Source: Paenibacillus sp. E222
GTDB taxonomy: Bacteria > Bacillota > Bacilli > Paenibacillales > Paenibacillaceae
Length of the DNA stretch: 64,000 nt
Assembly: GCF_013401555.1 (NCBI RefSeq)
Contig: NZ_CP058552.1
Span: forward strand, 5,394,001 to 5,458,000
Reading direction: 5' to 3'
Shown: piece after piece, positions 8,848-17,360 of the stretch
Numbering within the stretch: the first letter of the stretch is position 1
Layout of the letters: each line of letters starts with the position of its first letter
Position numbers and translations under genes: made by a program
The notes under the pieces: model-generated
Database searches by the model: none
What the model saw: the letters and a program-made list of their open reading frames with translations, nothing else
Told to the model about the DNA's origin: nothing

Positions 8848-9278
8848 CGTCTTGTCTCTCCTGCTCTTTTGTTCAACTTATCCTGAATATTCATCATGGA
8901 AGCATAAACTTCTCTGATCTCTTCCTCATCCAAACCTTGCATTAACTTCACAATCTGCTGATCTGAACGTTCATTCAACTCACCGTAAAGCTCCTGCCCT
9001 TTTTCAGTCAGGCGAATCAAACTAACCCGGCTGTCAGCGGCCGAATCTACTTTCATCAGCAGCCCTTCTCTGGTTAGTTTACTTACAATTCGACTCATGT
9101 AACTGCGATCAATGGTCAGTGTATCCACCAGATTGTTCGCAATGCTCTCCCCTTGAATGCCAATTTCAATAATGACCCTTGCTTCGGCGAAGGAGTATCC
9201 CGTTCCCAGGATATGTTTATCAAGTACACCGAGTATATTGGTATAAAAACGGTTAAAACGCCGCATTTCAGTCAACAT
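8844..9278 (-). CDS. MarR family transcriptional regulator
   Basis: A 144-aa (from ATG 9278) winged-helix regulator. It has the N-terminal dimerisation helices (FNRFYTNILGVLDKHIL), the recognition segment (DTLTIDRSYMSRIVSKLTREGLL) and the beta-wing DSRVSLIRLTEKGQEL. It leads an operon with the threonine aldolase gene. The ATG at 9278 has no ribosome binding site, whereas GGGAGGG at 9312-9318 is spaced six bases from an in-frame ATC at 9303-9305. The reading from that ATC adds nine residues (context DSQQINADML). The true start may therefore be an ATC codon, or a point change destroyed an original ATG. Autoregulation is likely through the two operator copies just upstream. Confidence 0.9.
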   Translation of the reverse strand: MLTEMRRFNRFYTNILGVLDKHILGTGYSFAEARVIIEIGIQGESIANNLVDTLTIDRSYMSRIVSKLTREGLLMKVDSAADSRVSLIRLTEKGQELYGELNERSDQQIVKLMQGLDEEEIREVYASMMNIQDKLNKRAGETRR

Positions 9279-9323
9279 ATCTGCATTTATTTGCTGAGAA
9301 TCGATGTCAAACCCTCCCTTTTA

Positions 9324-9371
9324 GTGGACATTGTCAACATTATGATAATTCGTTTAGTGGACGTTGTCAAC
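9324..9371 (-). promoter_or_regulatory. Sigma-A promoter with two MarR-type operators
   Basis: The minus strand has TTGACA (9365-9370), a 17-base spacer and TATCAT (9342-9347), a near-consensus promoter. Two copies of a near-palindrome, GTGGACATTGTCAAC (9324-9338) and GTGGACGTTGTCAAC (9357-9371), overlap the -35 and the start region, with centres 33 bp apart (three helical turns). This is a classic layout for autorepression by the MarR protein encoded directly downstream. Confidence 0.78.
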
Positions 9372-9421
9372 AATATAATATTGATGAACCTTATAGTCTG
9401 AATCAGTGTCACTTTATTGAA

Positions 9422-9460
9422 AAACAAAAAAACAAACCGCGCAAATGCACGGTTTGTTTT
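9422..9460 (-). terminator. Terminator of the ABC exporter operon
   Basis: Minus-strand ACAAACCG pairs with CGGTTTGT across a 10-base loop and is followed by a run of seven T. It starts just after the exporter stop codon. Confidence 0.85.
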
Positions 9461-9467
9461 TCGGCTA

Positions 9468-11186
9468 TCAGGAATGGCTGTATTGAACCTGGTGAAGCCT
9501 GCTGTATATCCCCCCTGCAGCGACCAGTTCCTCATGGTTACCCTGCTCTGCAATACCATCAGCATTGACTACCAGGATGCGATCTGCATTCTTGATGGTT
9601 GTCAGTCGGTGTGCAATAACAAGTGTTGTTCTGCCCACTGACAGTTCCGCCAAGGACTTCTGGATTAACGCTTCGGTTTCGGTATCCAGAGCGGACGTTG
9701 CTTCGTCCAGGATGAGAATCGGTGGATTTTTCAGGAACATGCGAGCAATGGACAAGCGCTGTTTCTGACCTCCGGAAAGTTTGACACCACGTTCGCCGAT
9801 GACTGTATTGATCCCTTCCGGCAAACTAAGAATCAATTCTTCCAGAGATGCACGACGGGCTGCATCCCAGATTTGCTCGTCTGTTGCCGTTAAATCGCCA
9901 TACGCGATATTTTCCTTAATTGTGCCTGAGAAGAGAAATACATCCTGTTGAACAATACCGATATGTCTGCGCAATGATTCCAGCTGAACCTCACGAATAT
10001 CCATCCCGTCAACAGTGATCCGGCCTTCCTCTACTTCATAGAATCGTGGAAGCAGACTGCATATGGTCGTTTTACCTGCACCGGAAGGACCCACAAATGC
10101 AACGGTTTCCCCTGGCTTAATGGACAAACTGATATTATTCAGAATACGTCGATTCTCTTCATAACCGAACGAGACATTTTCGAAGCGAATATCTCCTCGT
10201 ACGCTTTTTAGCTCAACGGCATTTTTCGCATCGGCGATTTCCGGCTCCGTATCGATGATCTCCAAGTAACGCTTGAAGCCGGCGATCCCCTTAGGATAAC
10301 TTTCGATTACGGCGTTAATTTTTTCAATTGGACGGAAGAAGATATTGGATAACAACAGGAATGCCATGAAATCACCCATATCAATCCTGCCATCGATAAA
10401 GAACCAGGCACCGCTGATCATAACAAACACAGTAACCAGACGCATCATCATGTAGCTGACTGATATACTCTTCGCCATCGTTTTGTAAGCAAGCAGCTTT
10501 GTTTTACGGAAGTTCTCGTTGTCTACGGAAAATAGTTTTTTCTCATGCTCTTCGTTAGCGAACGATTGTACGACACGAATTCCGCCTACGTTGTCTTCAA
10601 TACGGGAATTGAAATTCCCCACATCGCCGAAGAGGCGCCGATAGGTCTTCGTCATGCGCCCACCAAACACGATAATGACCCAGGCCATGATTGGAATGAT
10701 GATAAAGGTGATCAATGCAAGCTCCATATTAATGTTCGCCATGAGCCAGAACGAACCGATTAATGTCATCACTGCGATGAAAACATCCTCCGGTCCATGG
10801 TGAGCCACCTCGCCAATATCGTTAAGATCATTCGTCAGATGACCAATCAGATGACCCGTTTTACGATTATCGAAGAACCGGAAGGATAGCTTTTGCAAAT
10901 GAGCAAACATCTTCGAACGCATGTTGGTCTCAATGTTAATACCAAGCATATGTCCCCAGTAGGTCACGACATAATTCAAGACCGTATTCAGCGCATAGAT
11001 CGACAGCAATACAATACATGCGAGGATAATGAGCGGCCAATCTTGACCTGGCAGCAACTCATTAATGAACTTGCTTACCGCAAGTGGAAATGCCAGCTCT
11101 AGTAAACCAGCTATTACTGCACAACCAAAATCAATTAAAAACAGTTTTTTGTAAGGACGATAATATGAGAAAAAACGACGAATCAT
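9468..11186 (-). CDS. ABC transporter, fused permease/ATPase (multidrug exporter type)
   Basis: A 572-aa half-transporter. An N-terminal six-helix membrane domain (about residues 10-310) precedes an ATPase with Walker A GPSGAGKTT, signature LSGGQKQRLSIARMF and Walker B ILILDEATSALD. This is the BmrA/MsbA/LmrA-like type IV exporter layout, expected to homodimerise and pump hydrophobic compounds or lipids out of the membrane. Its ATG lies two bases after the stop of the 143-aa gene, so both are translated from the promoter at about 11680. The paired GTATAC operators there suggest ligand-induced repression, but the repressor is not identified. A heterodimeric partner is absent. Confidence 0.92.
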   Translation of the reverse strand: MIRRFFSYYRPYKKLFLIDFGCAVIAGLLELAFPLAVSKFINELLPGQDWPLIILACIVLLSIYALNTVLNYVVTYWGHMLGINIETNMRSKMFAHLQKLSFRFFDNRKTGHLIGHLTNDLNDIGEVAHHGPEDVFIAVMTLIGSFWLMANINMELALITFIIIPIMAWVIIVFGGRMTKTYRRLFGDVGNFNSRIEDNVGGIRVVQSFANEEHEKKLFSVDNENFRKTKLLAYKTMAKSISVSYMMMRLVTVFVMISGAWFFIDGRIDMGDFMAFLLLSNIFFRPIEKINAVIESYPKGIAGFKRYLEIIDTEPEIADAKNAVELKSVRGDIRFENVSFGYEENRRILNNISLSIKPGETVAFVGPSGAGKTTICSLLPRFYEVEEGRITVDGMDIREVQLESLRRHIGIVQQDVFLFSGTIKENIAYGDLTATDEQIWDAARRASLEELILSLPEGINTVIGERGVKLSGGQKQRLSIARMFLKNPPILILDEATSALDTETEALIQKSLAELSVGRTTLVIAHRLTTIKNADRILVVNADGIAEQGNHEELVAAGGIYSRLHQVQYSHS

Positions 11187-11188
11187 TC

Positions 11189-11620
11189 TTATTCACTCTC
11201 CAGATCCTGATTAGGGCTTTCTTCTTCAAGTTGTAATTCAAAAAGTTGGATATATTCATCAATAACCTGGTCAATGGCTTTCAGCTCTCCACTAATCATT
11301 TGGTGAATATTCCTGAACTCCTCCTGACCAAGCTGTCTGGCCAATGTGGCTCTTCGGTTCTGCATTTGTTCCAAAAAGACAAGTATTCTTCCACGTCGAA
11401 ACGTTTGTGCCCCGTTACCCCGTTTTCCGTGATGTTCGCCATGTCCTCTTCCGCGTCTGGAACGTTCACCTTGTTTTTCTTGTTTTTCTTGTTTTTCTTG
11501 TTTTTCTTGTTTTTCTTGTTTCTCTTGTTTCTCTTGTTGCTCTTCTTCCCCGCGACCGCGTCTGGCTCGCTGTCCATGGCGATCAGGTTGCTCGTTCTCA
11601 TTTATATGTCTTTCTCTCAT
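11189..11620 (-). CDS. Small charged protein with EKQ tandem repeats, co-transcribed with the ABC exporter
   Basis: A 143-aa protein starting at the ATG that follows GGAGGTGC; a longer in-frame reading crosses the promoter and is not used. Residues 1-75 are highly charged and low complexity: an Arg/Gly-rich stretch (RRGRG occurs twice) and about seven EKQ tripeptides. Residues 85-135 form a predicted helical pair ([20 protein letters not shown], then a Glu-rich ending). It shows no HTH or membrane segment that I recognise, so its role is unknown. The last part resembles helical dimerisation or DNA-interaction segments of small regulators, and with the adjacent operators an accessory regulatory role is possible but unproven. 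Its stop lies two bases before the exporter ATG. Confidence 0.8.
   Translation of the reverse strand: MRERHINENEQPDRHGQRARRGRGEEEQQEKQEKQEKQEKQEKQEKQEKQGERSRRGRGHGEHHGKRGNGAQTFRRGRILVFLEQMQNRRATLARQLGQEEFRNIHQMISGELKAIDQVIDEYIQLFELQLEEESPNQDLESE
11471..11542. repeat. 9-bp coding microsatellite (8 units)
   Basis: Five perfect TTGTTTTTC units are followed by two TTGTTTCTC and one TTGTTGCTC. On the minus strand they encode Glu-Lys-Gln repeats. The unit length is a multiple of three, so copy-number change keeps the reading frame. Confidence 0.95.
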
Positions 11621-11641
11621 TTGAGAAGCACCTCCAATTTC

Positions 11642-11704
11642 GTATACATCTGTATACATTTCGTTTATGTATACGATTGTATACACAACAAACTGTTCTG
11701 TCAA
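11642..11704 (-). promoter_or_regulatory. Promoter of the exporter operon with two GTATAC-N4-GTATAC operators
   Basis: The minus strand has TTGACA (11699-11704), a 17-base spacer and TACAAT (11676-11681). Two palindromes, GTATACGATTGTATAC (11669-11684) and GTATACATCTGTATAC (11642-11657), cover the -10 and the transcript start. Their centres are 27 bp apart. This is a strong repressor-site signature of TetR/PadR/MarR type. Confidence 0.75.
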
Positions 11705-11731
11705 CCCGTATTTTTCCATTTTTTCAGGTCA

Positions 11732-11750
11732 ATTCATATTCAGTTCATCG
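11732..11750 (+). promoter_or_regulatory. Shared GTTCATA-type direct repeat upstream of serine hydrolase 1
   Basis: ATTCATATTCAGTTCATC: two TTCAT units 11 bp apart, about 70 bases upstream of the start codon at 11816. It matches four other copies in the region (see findings). The geometry fits OmpR-family response regulators. Confidence 0.65.
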
Positions 11751-11815
11751 CCCTAGAGTACACTAACTCAGGTACCACCACAGAGATTCCCAATTCACAG
11801 ATAAGACAGGAGAAG

Positions 11816-13915
11816 ATGAGATTGACACTGAAAAAACGAACTTCATTCGCGGCGGTAACCCTGATGTTAACCATGTTAGCCCCAATGTCTGCTCTCGCCG
11901 CACCGGCAACCAGTACCAGCAGTAACCTTACGTATGATATGACCCAAAAAGTGGTGATGGAAAAGAGCAAGCTCCTTACCGAAACATATGGTACAACCAG
12001 TGTGCAGTATGCACTCATGGATGAGGGAAAGATCGTGATCTCCGGACAAGTAGGCCAAAATGACCCGGAGGATCGTATCCCCCTTTCTTCTAATACAATG
12101 TATGGCATCGGTTCAACCAGTAAAGTGGTGCTTACCGCCGCTGTGATGAAGCTGGTTGATGAAGGCAAGATCGATCTGGATGTGCCGGTTGTGAACTATA
12201 TCCCGGAATTCAAAATGAAGGACAATCGTTACACAAAAATTACACCTCATATGCTGCTGAATCATTCATCCGGGATTCTTGGAACCTCAAGCGGTAGTGC
12301 CATACTGTATGGGGACAATGATACCTATGCACATGATACATTTTTGGATCAATTGGCCGAGCAAAATTTGAAGGCAGATCCAGGAGCCTACTCGGTGTAT
12401 AGTAACGATAGCTTCACATTAGCTGAAATTCTGGTCGAAAGAGTTAGTGACATGAGCTTTACTGCATTTATACACAAATATATTACAGAGCCCTTGGGCA
12501 TGAGTCACACCAAAACACCGCTGGATCTGGTTGACCCTAATCAAATGGCAGTAACTTATTCCCAGCCGGAAAAGAAACAACTTCCACTAGAGAACACGAA
12601 CATGATTGGCTCTGGAGGCATTTACTCTACTGCAGAAGACCTGGTTAAATTTTCGCAAATCTTTACAGGAGAGATCAAAGGCATTCTTTCTAGTGAGTCG
12701 GCAAAAGCGATGACGCAGGAAGAATACAAAAGAGGCGTGTGGCCAGAGGACAGCGATTCATCTATTTCGTACGGGTTAGGCTGGGATAGTGTAAACCTGT
12801 TCCCATTTAGCGAATACGGGATCAAGGCACTTACCAAAGGCGGGAATACGATTGCCTATCATTCGTCATTAATTGTACTTCCGGAATACAACATGGCTGC
12901 AGCCGTTACCTCCTCAGGTGGGTCGAGCACCACCGACCAATTGATCGCGAGTGAACTGTTGCTTAGCGCACTTGAGGAAAAAAAGATTATTAAAGCGCGG
13001 AAGCCGGATAAATCATTTGGCGCACCTGTAAAAGCAACCATGCCGAAAGAACTAACGCAGTATGCAGGCATTTATGGGGCTGTTGGCAGCTCGTTATTGA
13101 AGTTGGAAGTGAATGATGAAGGGCAATTAACAACGTCTCTGCTATTATCGCCGAACAGTACGGAACAAAAGTATACGTATACCGCAGATGGCTCTTTCGT
13201 GAACGAGCAAGGTACAGAAAAGTTGAAATTCGCCCAAGAGGATAACGGGAATACCTACCTGTGGTCTCGCTCGTATCAGTCGGTGCCAGGGCTTGGACAA
13301 ATCGCCTCCTCGGAATACAAGGCAGAAAAGCTCGAAACCAATACATTACCCGAAGATGTAACAGCCGCTTGGCAGAAGCGCGAAGGCAACATTTATTATC
13401 TGGTGAATGAAAAATACACCTCGACGGTATATGACAGTGCAACGCCGATCATCCCTATTCATATGTTCAATGAGGCACCAGGGTATGTGTATACCAATAA
13501 AATTATGGATCCAAACCTGGCCGTGAACCAACTGCAAATTCCAGGCTTGGCGGGCAGGGATACGATGGAATATAAGTTCTTCGAGAAAAACGGCGTGGAA
13601 TACGTCTCAGCAGGAGGAAAGGTCTACGTCAGTCAAGAACTTGTAAGACCGCTCTATTCGGGGAAACAATCGAAGACAACGATCCAAACGAATGGTTATG
13701 CGACATGGTACTCGATACCGGCAGCCGCCACAGGTAAAGTGATGACAGTAAAAATGCCTTCGAAAGGTGCTTTCACTGTATATGATCAGACGGGTATCAG
13801 TACGAATCATACCGTGGTAAGTGGTGTAAATGAAGTTACATTACCTGTAAATGGTACGATTGTATTTGCTGGTGAAGCTGGTTCAAGGTTCGAAATTACG
13901 TTAACTAATCAATAA
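11816..13915 (+). CDS. Secreted beta-lactamase-family serine hydrolase (paralogue 1)
   Basis: A 699-aa exported protein. The ATG lies in GACAGGAGAAGATG. Residues 1-28 are a signal peptide (LKKR, hydrophobic core, ALAAPA cleavage region). The class C beta-lactamase/PBP4*-like domain follows: SxxK is S-T-S-K at about 100-103 ([14 protein letters not shown]), and YxN is the YSN of YSVYSND near 195. The C-terminal 300 residues, after about 390, are beta-rich and resemble extensions of such esterases. Likely D,D-peptidase, esterase or antibiotic-hydrolysing activity outside the membrane; the substrate cannot be deduced. It is the only one of three close paralogues on the plus strand. A direct-repeat operator lies upstream. 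Confidence 0.9.
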   Translation: MRLTLKKRTSFAAVTLMLTMLAPMSALAAPATSTSSNLTYDMTQKVVMEKSKLLTETYGTTSVQYALMDEGKIVISGQVGQNDPEDRIPLSSNTMYGIGSTSKVVLTAAVMKLVDEGKIDLDVPVVNYIPEFKMKDNRYTKITPHMLLNHSSGILGTSSGSAILYGDNDTYAHDTFLDQLAEQNLKADPGAYSVYSNDSFTLAEILVERVSDMSFTAFIHKYITEPLGMSHTKTPLDLVDPNQMAVTYSQPEKKQLPLENTNMIGSGGIYSTAEDLVKFSQIFTGEIKGILSSESAKAMTQEEYKRGVWPEDSDSSISYGLGWDSVNLFPFSEYGIKALTKGGNTIAYHSSLIVLPEYNMAAAVTSSGGSSTTDQLIASELLLSALEEKKIIKARKPDKSFGAPVKATMPKELTQYAGIYGAVGSSLLKLEVNDEGQLTTSLLLSPNSTEQKYTYTADGSFVNEQGTEKLKFAQEDNGNTYLWSRSYQSVPGLGQIASSEYKAEKLETNTLPEDVTAAWQKREGNIYYLVNEKYTSTVYDSATPIIPIHMFNEAPGYVYTNKIMDPNLAVNQLQIPGLAGRDTMEYKFFEKNGVEYVSAGGKVYVSQELVRPLYSGKQSKTTIQTNGYATWYSIPAAATGKVMTVKMPSKGAFTVYDQTGISTNHTVVSGVNEVTLPVNGTIVFAGEAGSRFEITLTNQ

Positions 13916-13932
13916 TAATGAGTATGGAAAAT

Positions 13933-13979
13933 ACGCCCCTTCCCCGGTGTTCTACTGGGGAACGGGCGTTTCGTTCTTT
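13933..13979. terminator. Terminator between convergent serine hydrolase 1 and alpha/beta hydrolase 1
   Basis: ACGCCCCTTCCCC pairs with GGGGAACGGGCGT (one mismatch) around an 11-base loop and is followed by a T-rich tail on the plus strand. A shorter T-containing tail on the other strand could also serve the convergent gene. Confidence 0.8.
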
Positions 13980-14018
13980 CTGAAATCAATTCTGAAAGGT
14001 ACTACGTTGATTCTAAGT

Positions 14019-14960
14019 TTATTTCACTTCATTCATAAACTTCCTGAAGTTTTCGACTATTTCTTTGGATCGGGTATGGTGTAAATAATGCCCGCCTTCG
14101 AATGTCATCACTTTACCATGTACAGAATTTTCAACTTGCTCTTCATGCAAAGGTATCCATCCTTCCGTTTCCGTATCATTCGCTTGTAAGAAGAAAATCA
14201 CAGGCAGATCTTTGGGGAAGGTCAAGTTCTCAGTTACTTTGAAGTTAGGAGCAAAGTTTTCGCCTTCACTCAGATTGTTCGGATTAAACGTATTTTTGAG
14301 TGAAAGGATTCGAATTTGCTCTCTGGTTTCATCATCAACATCGGGTGCAATCAGTTGATCAGGGGCCAATTTCATTAACAGTCGGTAGAATCCTGATTTT
14401 TTAAGCAGTTTGTACGTTCCGGTTGGGAATGGATCATCGTTACCTCCCTGCGTTGGGACACTGCTCTCGATGCCGACAAAGGAAGTTACTTCGTTTGCAT
14501 ATTTGTTCACATAATCCAGTCCGTATATCCCTGAAATGGAGTGAGCCATGAGCGTGTAACGTTGAATACCAAGTTGCTGTAACGCTTCATGAATTTCACT
14601 AACCATATTTTCCGTAGTACGCTCTTTTTCAGTAATGTCACTTAATCCATAACCGAAAGGTTCAATGACAACGACTTTGTAAAATGGAGATAGCTCATCG
14701 ATTAACGGTTTAAAATCGAGGGCTGGGGCAGGTGTTCCGTACCCCGGAAGCAATACCACGGTTTCTTCACCTTTTCCTTGGATCAACACATTCATGTTTT
14801 TCCCGTCAACCGATACGGACTGACCATAGGGTTTGATTTTCCCTGCCTCCGACTTGTTGCTAAATACATTTACAAAATAAACAGTGGCAATAAATAATGC
14901 AAAAGCGATAACTATGGCTCCGAATATTTTGAGCAAAATGATTAATATTTTTTTCATCAT
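14019..14960 (-). CDS. Membrane-anchored alpha/beta hydrolase (paralogue 1)
   Basis: A 313-aa protein. An N-terminal membrane anchor (residues 5-27, ILIILLKIFGAIVIAFALF) leads into an alpha/beta hydrolase fold. The oxyanion region is VVLLPGYGTPAPALDF, the nucleophile elbow GHSISGIYGLD (Ser near 140) and the C-terminal histidine EGGHYLHHT. The acid residue is probably in the loop near DTETEG. It faces outward if the N-terminus stays in. It lies downstream of serine hydrolase 2 in the same direction with 76 bases between, so it is likely co-expressed. Two further paralogues lie at 23343 and 24457. Substrate unknown; lipase, esterase or lactonase-type activity is plausible. Confidence 0.88.
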   Translation of the reverse strand: MMKKILIILLKIFGAIVIAFALFIATVYFVNVFSNKSEAGKIKPYGQSVSVDGKNMNVLIQGKGEETVVLLPGYGTPAPALDFKPLIDELSPFYKVVVIEPFGYGLSDITEKERTTENMVSEIHEALQQLGIQRYTLMAHSISGIYGLDYVNKYANEVTSFVGIESSVPTQGGNDDPFPTGTYKLLKKSGFYRLLMKLAPDQLIAPDVDDETREQIRILSLKNTFNPNNLSEGENFAPNFKVTENLTFPKDLPVIFFLQANDTETEGWIPLHEEQVENSVHGKVMTFEGGHYLHHTRSKEIVENFRKFMNEVK

Positions 14961-15036
14961 GATGGTATTCTCCTGTTGAGTTCGTTTGTTGTACCGCCGC
15001 TTGAATCTCTATTCATTTATATTCATTTATATTAAT

Positions 15037-17166
15037 TTACTTTTTTAATGAAATTTCAAATTGGGAGCCAGCCTCACCTGCAAATACAATACGGCCGTTT
15101 TCGGGTAAAACAACAACATTCTTACCGCTAACCACGCTGTGATTAATACAAATTCCGTTCTGATCATAGATAGCAAAGGCTCCTTTTGCAGGTAACTTCA
15201 CTGTCATGACTTTTCCTTTCGCAGTAGCGGGTACCGAAAACCATTTGGCATATCCATCTGCTTGAATGGTTGTTGCGGATTGTTTACCGGAATAGATTGG
15301 TTTCACCAATCCCTCACTGGCGAATACATAACCTGAAAATGTAAGATACTCTCCTCCGTTCTTTTTGGAGAAATGAATGTCCATCGGTTCTCGTCCGGCA
15401 CTACCCGGAATCTGCAATTGATTGGCTGCTTCGCCTGCTCCAATAATCTTATTATTGGACATATACCCTGGATTCTCTTTATTCAATTGAATAGGCAGGA
15501 TCGATGTAGCATTAAGATAGAGCATTGATGTGTATTTCGCATTCACCAGATAATATTTTTTACCATCACGCTTTGCCCATGCAGCGTTAATCTCCTTGGG
15601 TAATGTATTGGCTTTGAGCTTTTCCGCATTATATTCTGAGAGAGCCACCTGTCCGAGTCCTGGAACGGAGATATAAGATCGAGACCACAGGTAGGTATTC
15701 CCATTTTTCTCCACAACGAATTTCAACTTTTCTGTACCATCATCACTCACAAAAGTACCATCTGATGTATAGGTGTATTCTTGAACCGGATTACTTGGAG
15801 CCGTGAGAGAGGAGAGCGTCATTTGTCCTGCCTTATTTATTTTGATCTTCGTAACTGAATTATTGCCACCATAATTCCCTGCAAACTTGGAGATTTCTTT
15901 AGGCATATCAGCCTTCACAGGTACACCAAATGATTTTTCCGGTTTCCGTTCTTTAATAATGCCCTTTTCTTCAAGTGCGCTAAGTAATAACTCACTCGCA
16001 ATGAATTGATTGGTTATGCTTGCTCCGCCTGAAGAGATCACGGCTGCAGCCATGTTGTATTCCGGAAGTACGACGAGTGAAGAATGATAAGATAACGTAT
16101 CTCCACCTTTCGTAACAGCCTTGATGCCGTAGTCACTGAATGGGAACAAGTCCACACTATCCCACCCTAATCCGTAAGACATAGAAGAATCACTATCCTC
16201 TGGCCACATGCCTCTTCTGTATTCTTTTTGCTCCATGGCTTCTACCGACTTGTTGGAAAGAATCCCTTTGACCTCTCCTGTGAAGATTTGCGAAAATTTC
16301 ACCAGATCCTTAGCGGTGGAATATATGCCTCCTGAAGCAATGATATTATAATTCTCGTGTGGAAGCTGCCCCTTATACAAAGGAGAGTAGATTCCCGCCA
16401 TTTCTCCCGTATTAACTATATCCTGTGGTGTTTTGGTATGATTCATTTTCAGAGGCTCTGTAAAATATTTGTGTATAAATGCCGTAAAGCTCATACCAGT
16501 GACTCTCTCAACCAGAATTTCAGCTAATGTAAATCCATCGTTAGAGTACACCGAATACGCACCTGGCTCTGCCATCAGATTCTGGGTCGCCAATTGATCC
16601 AAAAAGGTATCATGTGCATAGGTATCATTGTCCCCATACAGTATAGCACTACCGACAGAGGTTCCGAAAAGCCCGGCCGAATGATTCAGCAACATACGGG
16701 GTGTAATCTGTTTGTATCGTTTATCTTTCATTGTAAAATCAGGCATATAGTTCACAACAGGCACATCCAAATCGATCTTGCCTTCATCAACCAGCTTCAT
16801 TACAGCGGCTGTAAGCATCATTTTACTGGTTGAACCAATGCCATAGATTGTGTTCGAAGTAAGAGGTACCTTGTCGTTTAGATCGTTCTTGCCCGTTTGA
16901 CCGGACACCGTAATCTCTCCACCATCAATGAGCGCATATTGCAGACTCGTCGTACCGTACGTCTCAGTCAGTAATTTGGCTTTTTCGATTACGGTTTTCT
17001 TTGTTGTCTCATACGTAAGGTTAATGCTGTTATTCATGGCAGCCGGTGCGGCCATTGCAGACATTGGGGCAAGTATCGTCAGCATGAGAGTCACAGCAGC
17101 TATAGTATTTCTCTTTCTTGCTCTCCTCACACTCATCTTCAGTTTTGTTACCTCTCTTGGTTTCAT
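15037..17166 (-). CDS. Secreted beta-lactamase-family serine hydrolase (paralogue 2)
   Basis: Close paralogue of the gene at 11816: signal peptide ([21 protein letters not shown]), SxxK in [17 protein letters not shown] in YSVYSND, and the same C-terminal extension ending FEISLKK. The start is uncertain. The conserved leader GACAGGAGTAGATG here opens a three-codon frame, ATG CAA GAA TGA, whose stop overlaps an ATG at 17166 (used here, 709 aa). A second ATG at 17136 would give 699 aa, equal to paralogue 1, but has a poor ribosome binding site. The gene follows its sensor kinase and precedes alpha/beta hydrolase 1. A direct-repeat operator lies at 17264-17283, so it may have its own inducible promoter inside the operon. 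Confidence 0.9.
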   Translation of the reverse strand: MKPREVTKLKMSVRRARKRNTIAAVTLMLTILAPMSAMAAPAAMNNSINLTYETTKKTVIEKAKLLTETYGTTSLQYALIDGGEITVSGQTGKNDLNDKVPLTSNTIYGIGSTSKMMLTAAVMKLVDEGKIDLDVPVVNYMPDFTMKDKRYKQITPRMLLNHSAGLFGTSVGSAILYGDNDTYAHDTFLDQLATQNLMAEPGAYSVYSNDGFTLAEILVERVTGMSFTAFIHKYFTEPLKMNHTKTPQDIVNTGEMAGIYSPLYKGQLPHENYNIIASGGIYSTAKDLVKFSQIFTGEVKGILSNKSVEAMEQKEYRRGMWPEDSDSSMSYGLGWDSVDLFPFSDYGIKAVTKGGDTLSYHSSLVVLPEYNMAAAVISSGGASITNQFIASELLLSALEEKGIIKERKPEKSFGVPVKADMPKEISKFAGNYGGNNSVTKIKINKAGQMTLSSLTAPSNPVQEYTYTSDGTFVSDDGTEKLKFVVEKNGNTYLWSRSYISVPGLGQVALSEYNAEKLKANTLPKEINAAWAKRDGKKYYLVNAKYTSMLYLNATSILPIQLNKENPGYMSNNKIIGAGEAANQLQIPGSAGREPMDIHFSKKNGGEYLTFSGYVFASEGLVKPIYSGKQSATTIQADGYAKWFSVPATAKGKVMTVKLPAKGAFAIYDQNGICINHSVVSGKNVVVLPENGRIVFAGEAGSQFEISLKK

Positions 17167-17263
17167 TCTTGCATCTACTCCTGTCTTCATCATTGTGTTA
17201 AGCCACCATAACGTGGGCGCTAAAGACAATATAACAAACCAAGATGTCCCCCTAATGACTACA

Positions 17264-17283
17264 ACATGAACGGAGGATGAACA
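17264..17283 (-). promoter_or_regulatory. Shared GTTCATA-type direct repeat upstream of serine hydrolase 2
   Basis: On the minus strand: GTTCATCCTCCGTTCATG, two GTTCAT units 11 bp apart, between the kinase stop and the serine hydrolase 2 start. 23 bases from the second unit lies GGACATCTTGG, also present at the same distance in the copy at 25529. Confidence 0.65.
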
Positions 17284-17360
17284 GGCAAAAAAAGTTTGCA
17301 TCATCATACGCAAGGAGGTTTATACAGGGTGTCATAGCCTAGTGAAGGCATGAAATCCAA

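Noticed and set aside
11246..11815. A longer N-terminal extension of serine hydrolase 1 starting on the plus strand at 11246
   Set aside because: It is the complement of the EKQ-repeat gene and its promoter, and would precede the signal peptide. The real start has GACAGGAG and a typical signal peptide.
15005..15045. Three AT-rich ATATAAATGA-like repeats at the end of serine hydrolase 2
   Set aside because: Short and AT-rich, without the GTTCATA spacing or a promoter position; I see no function.
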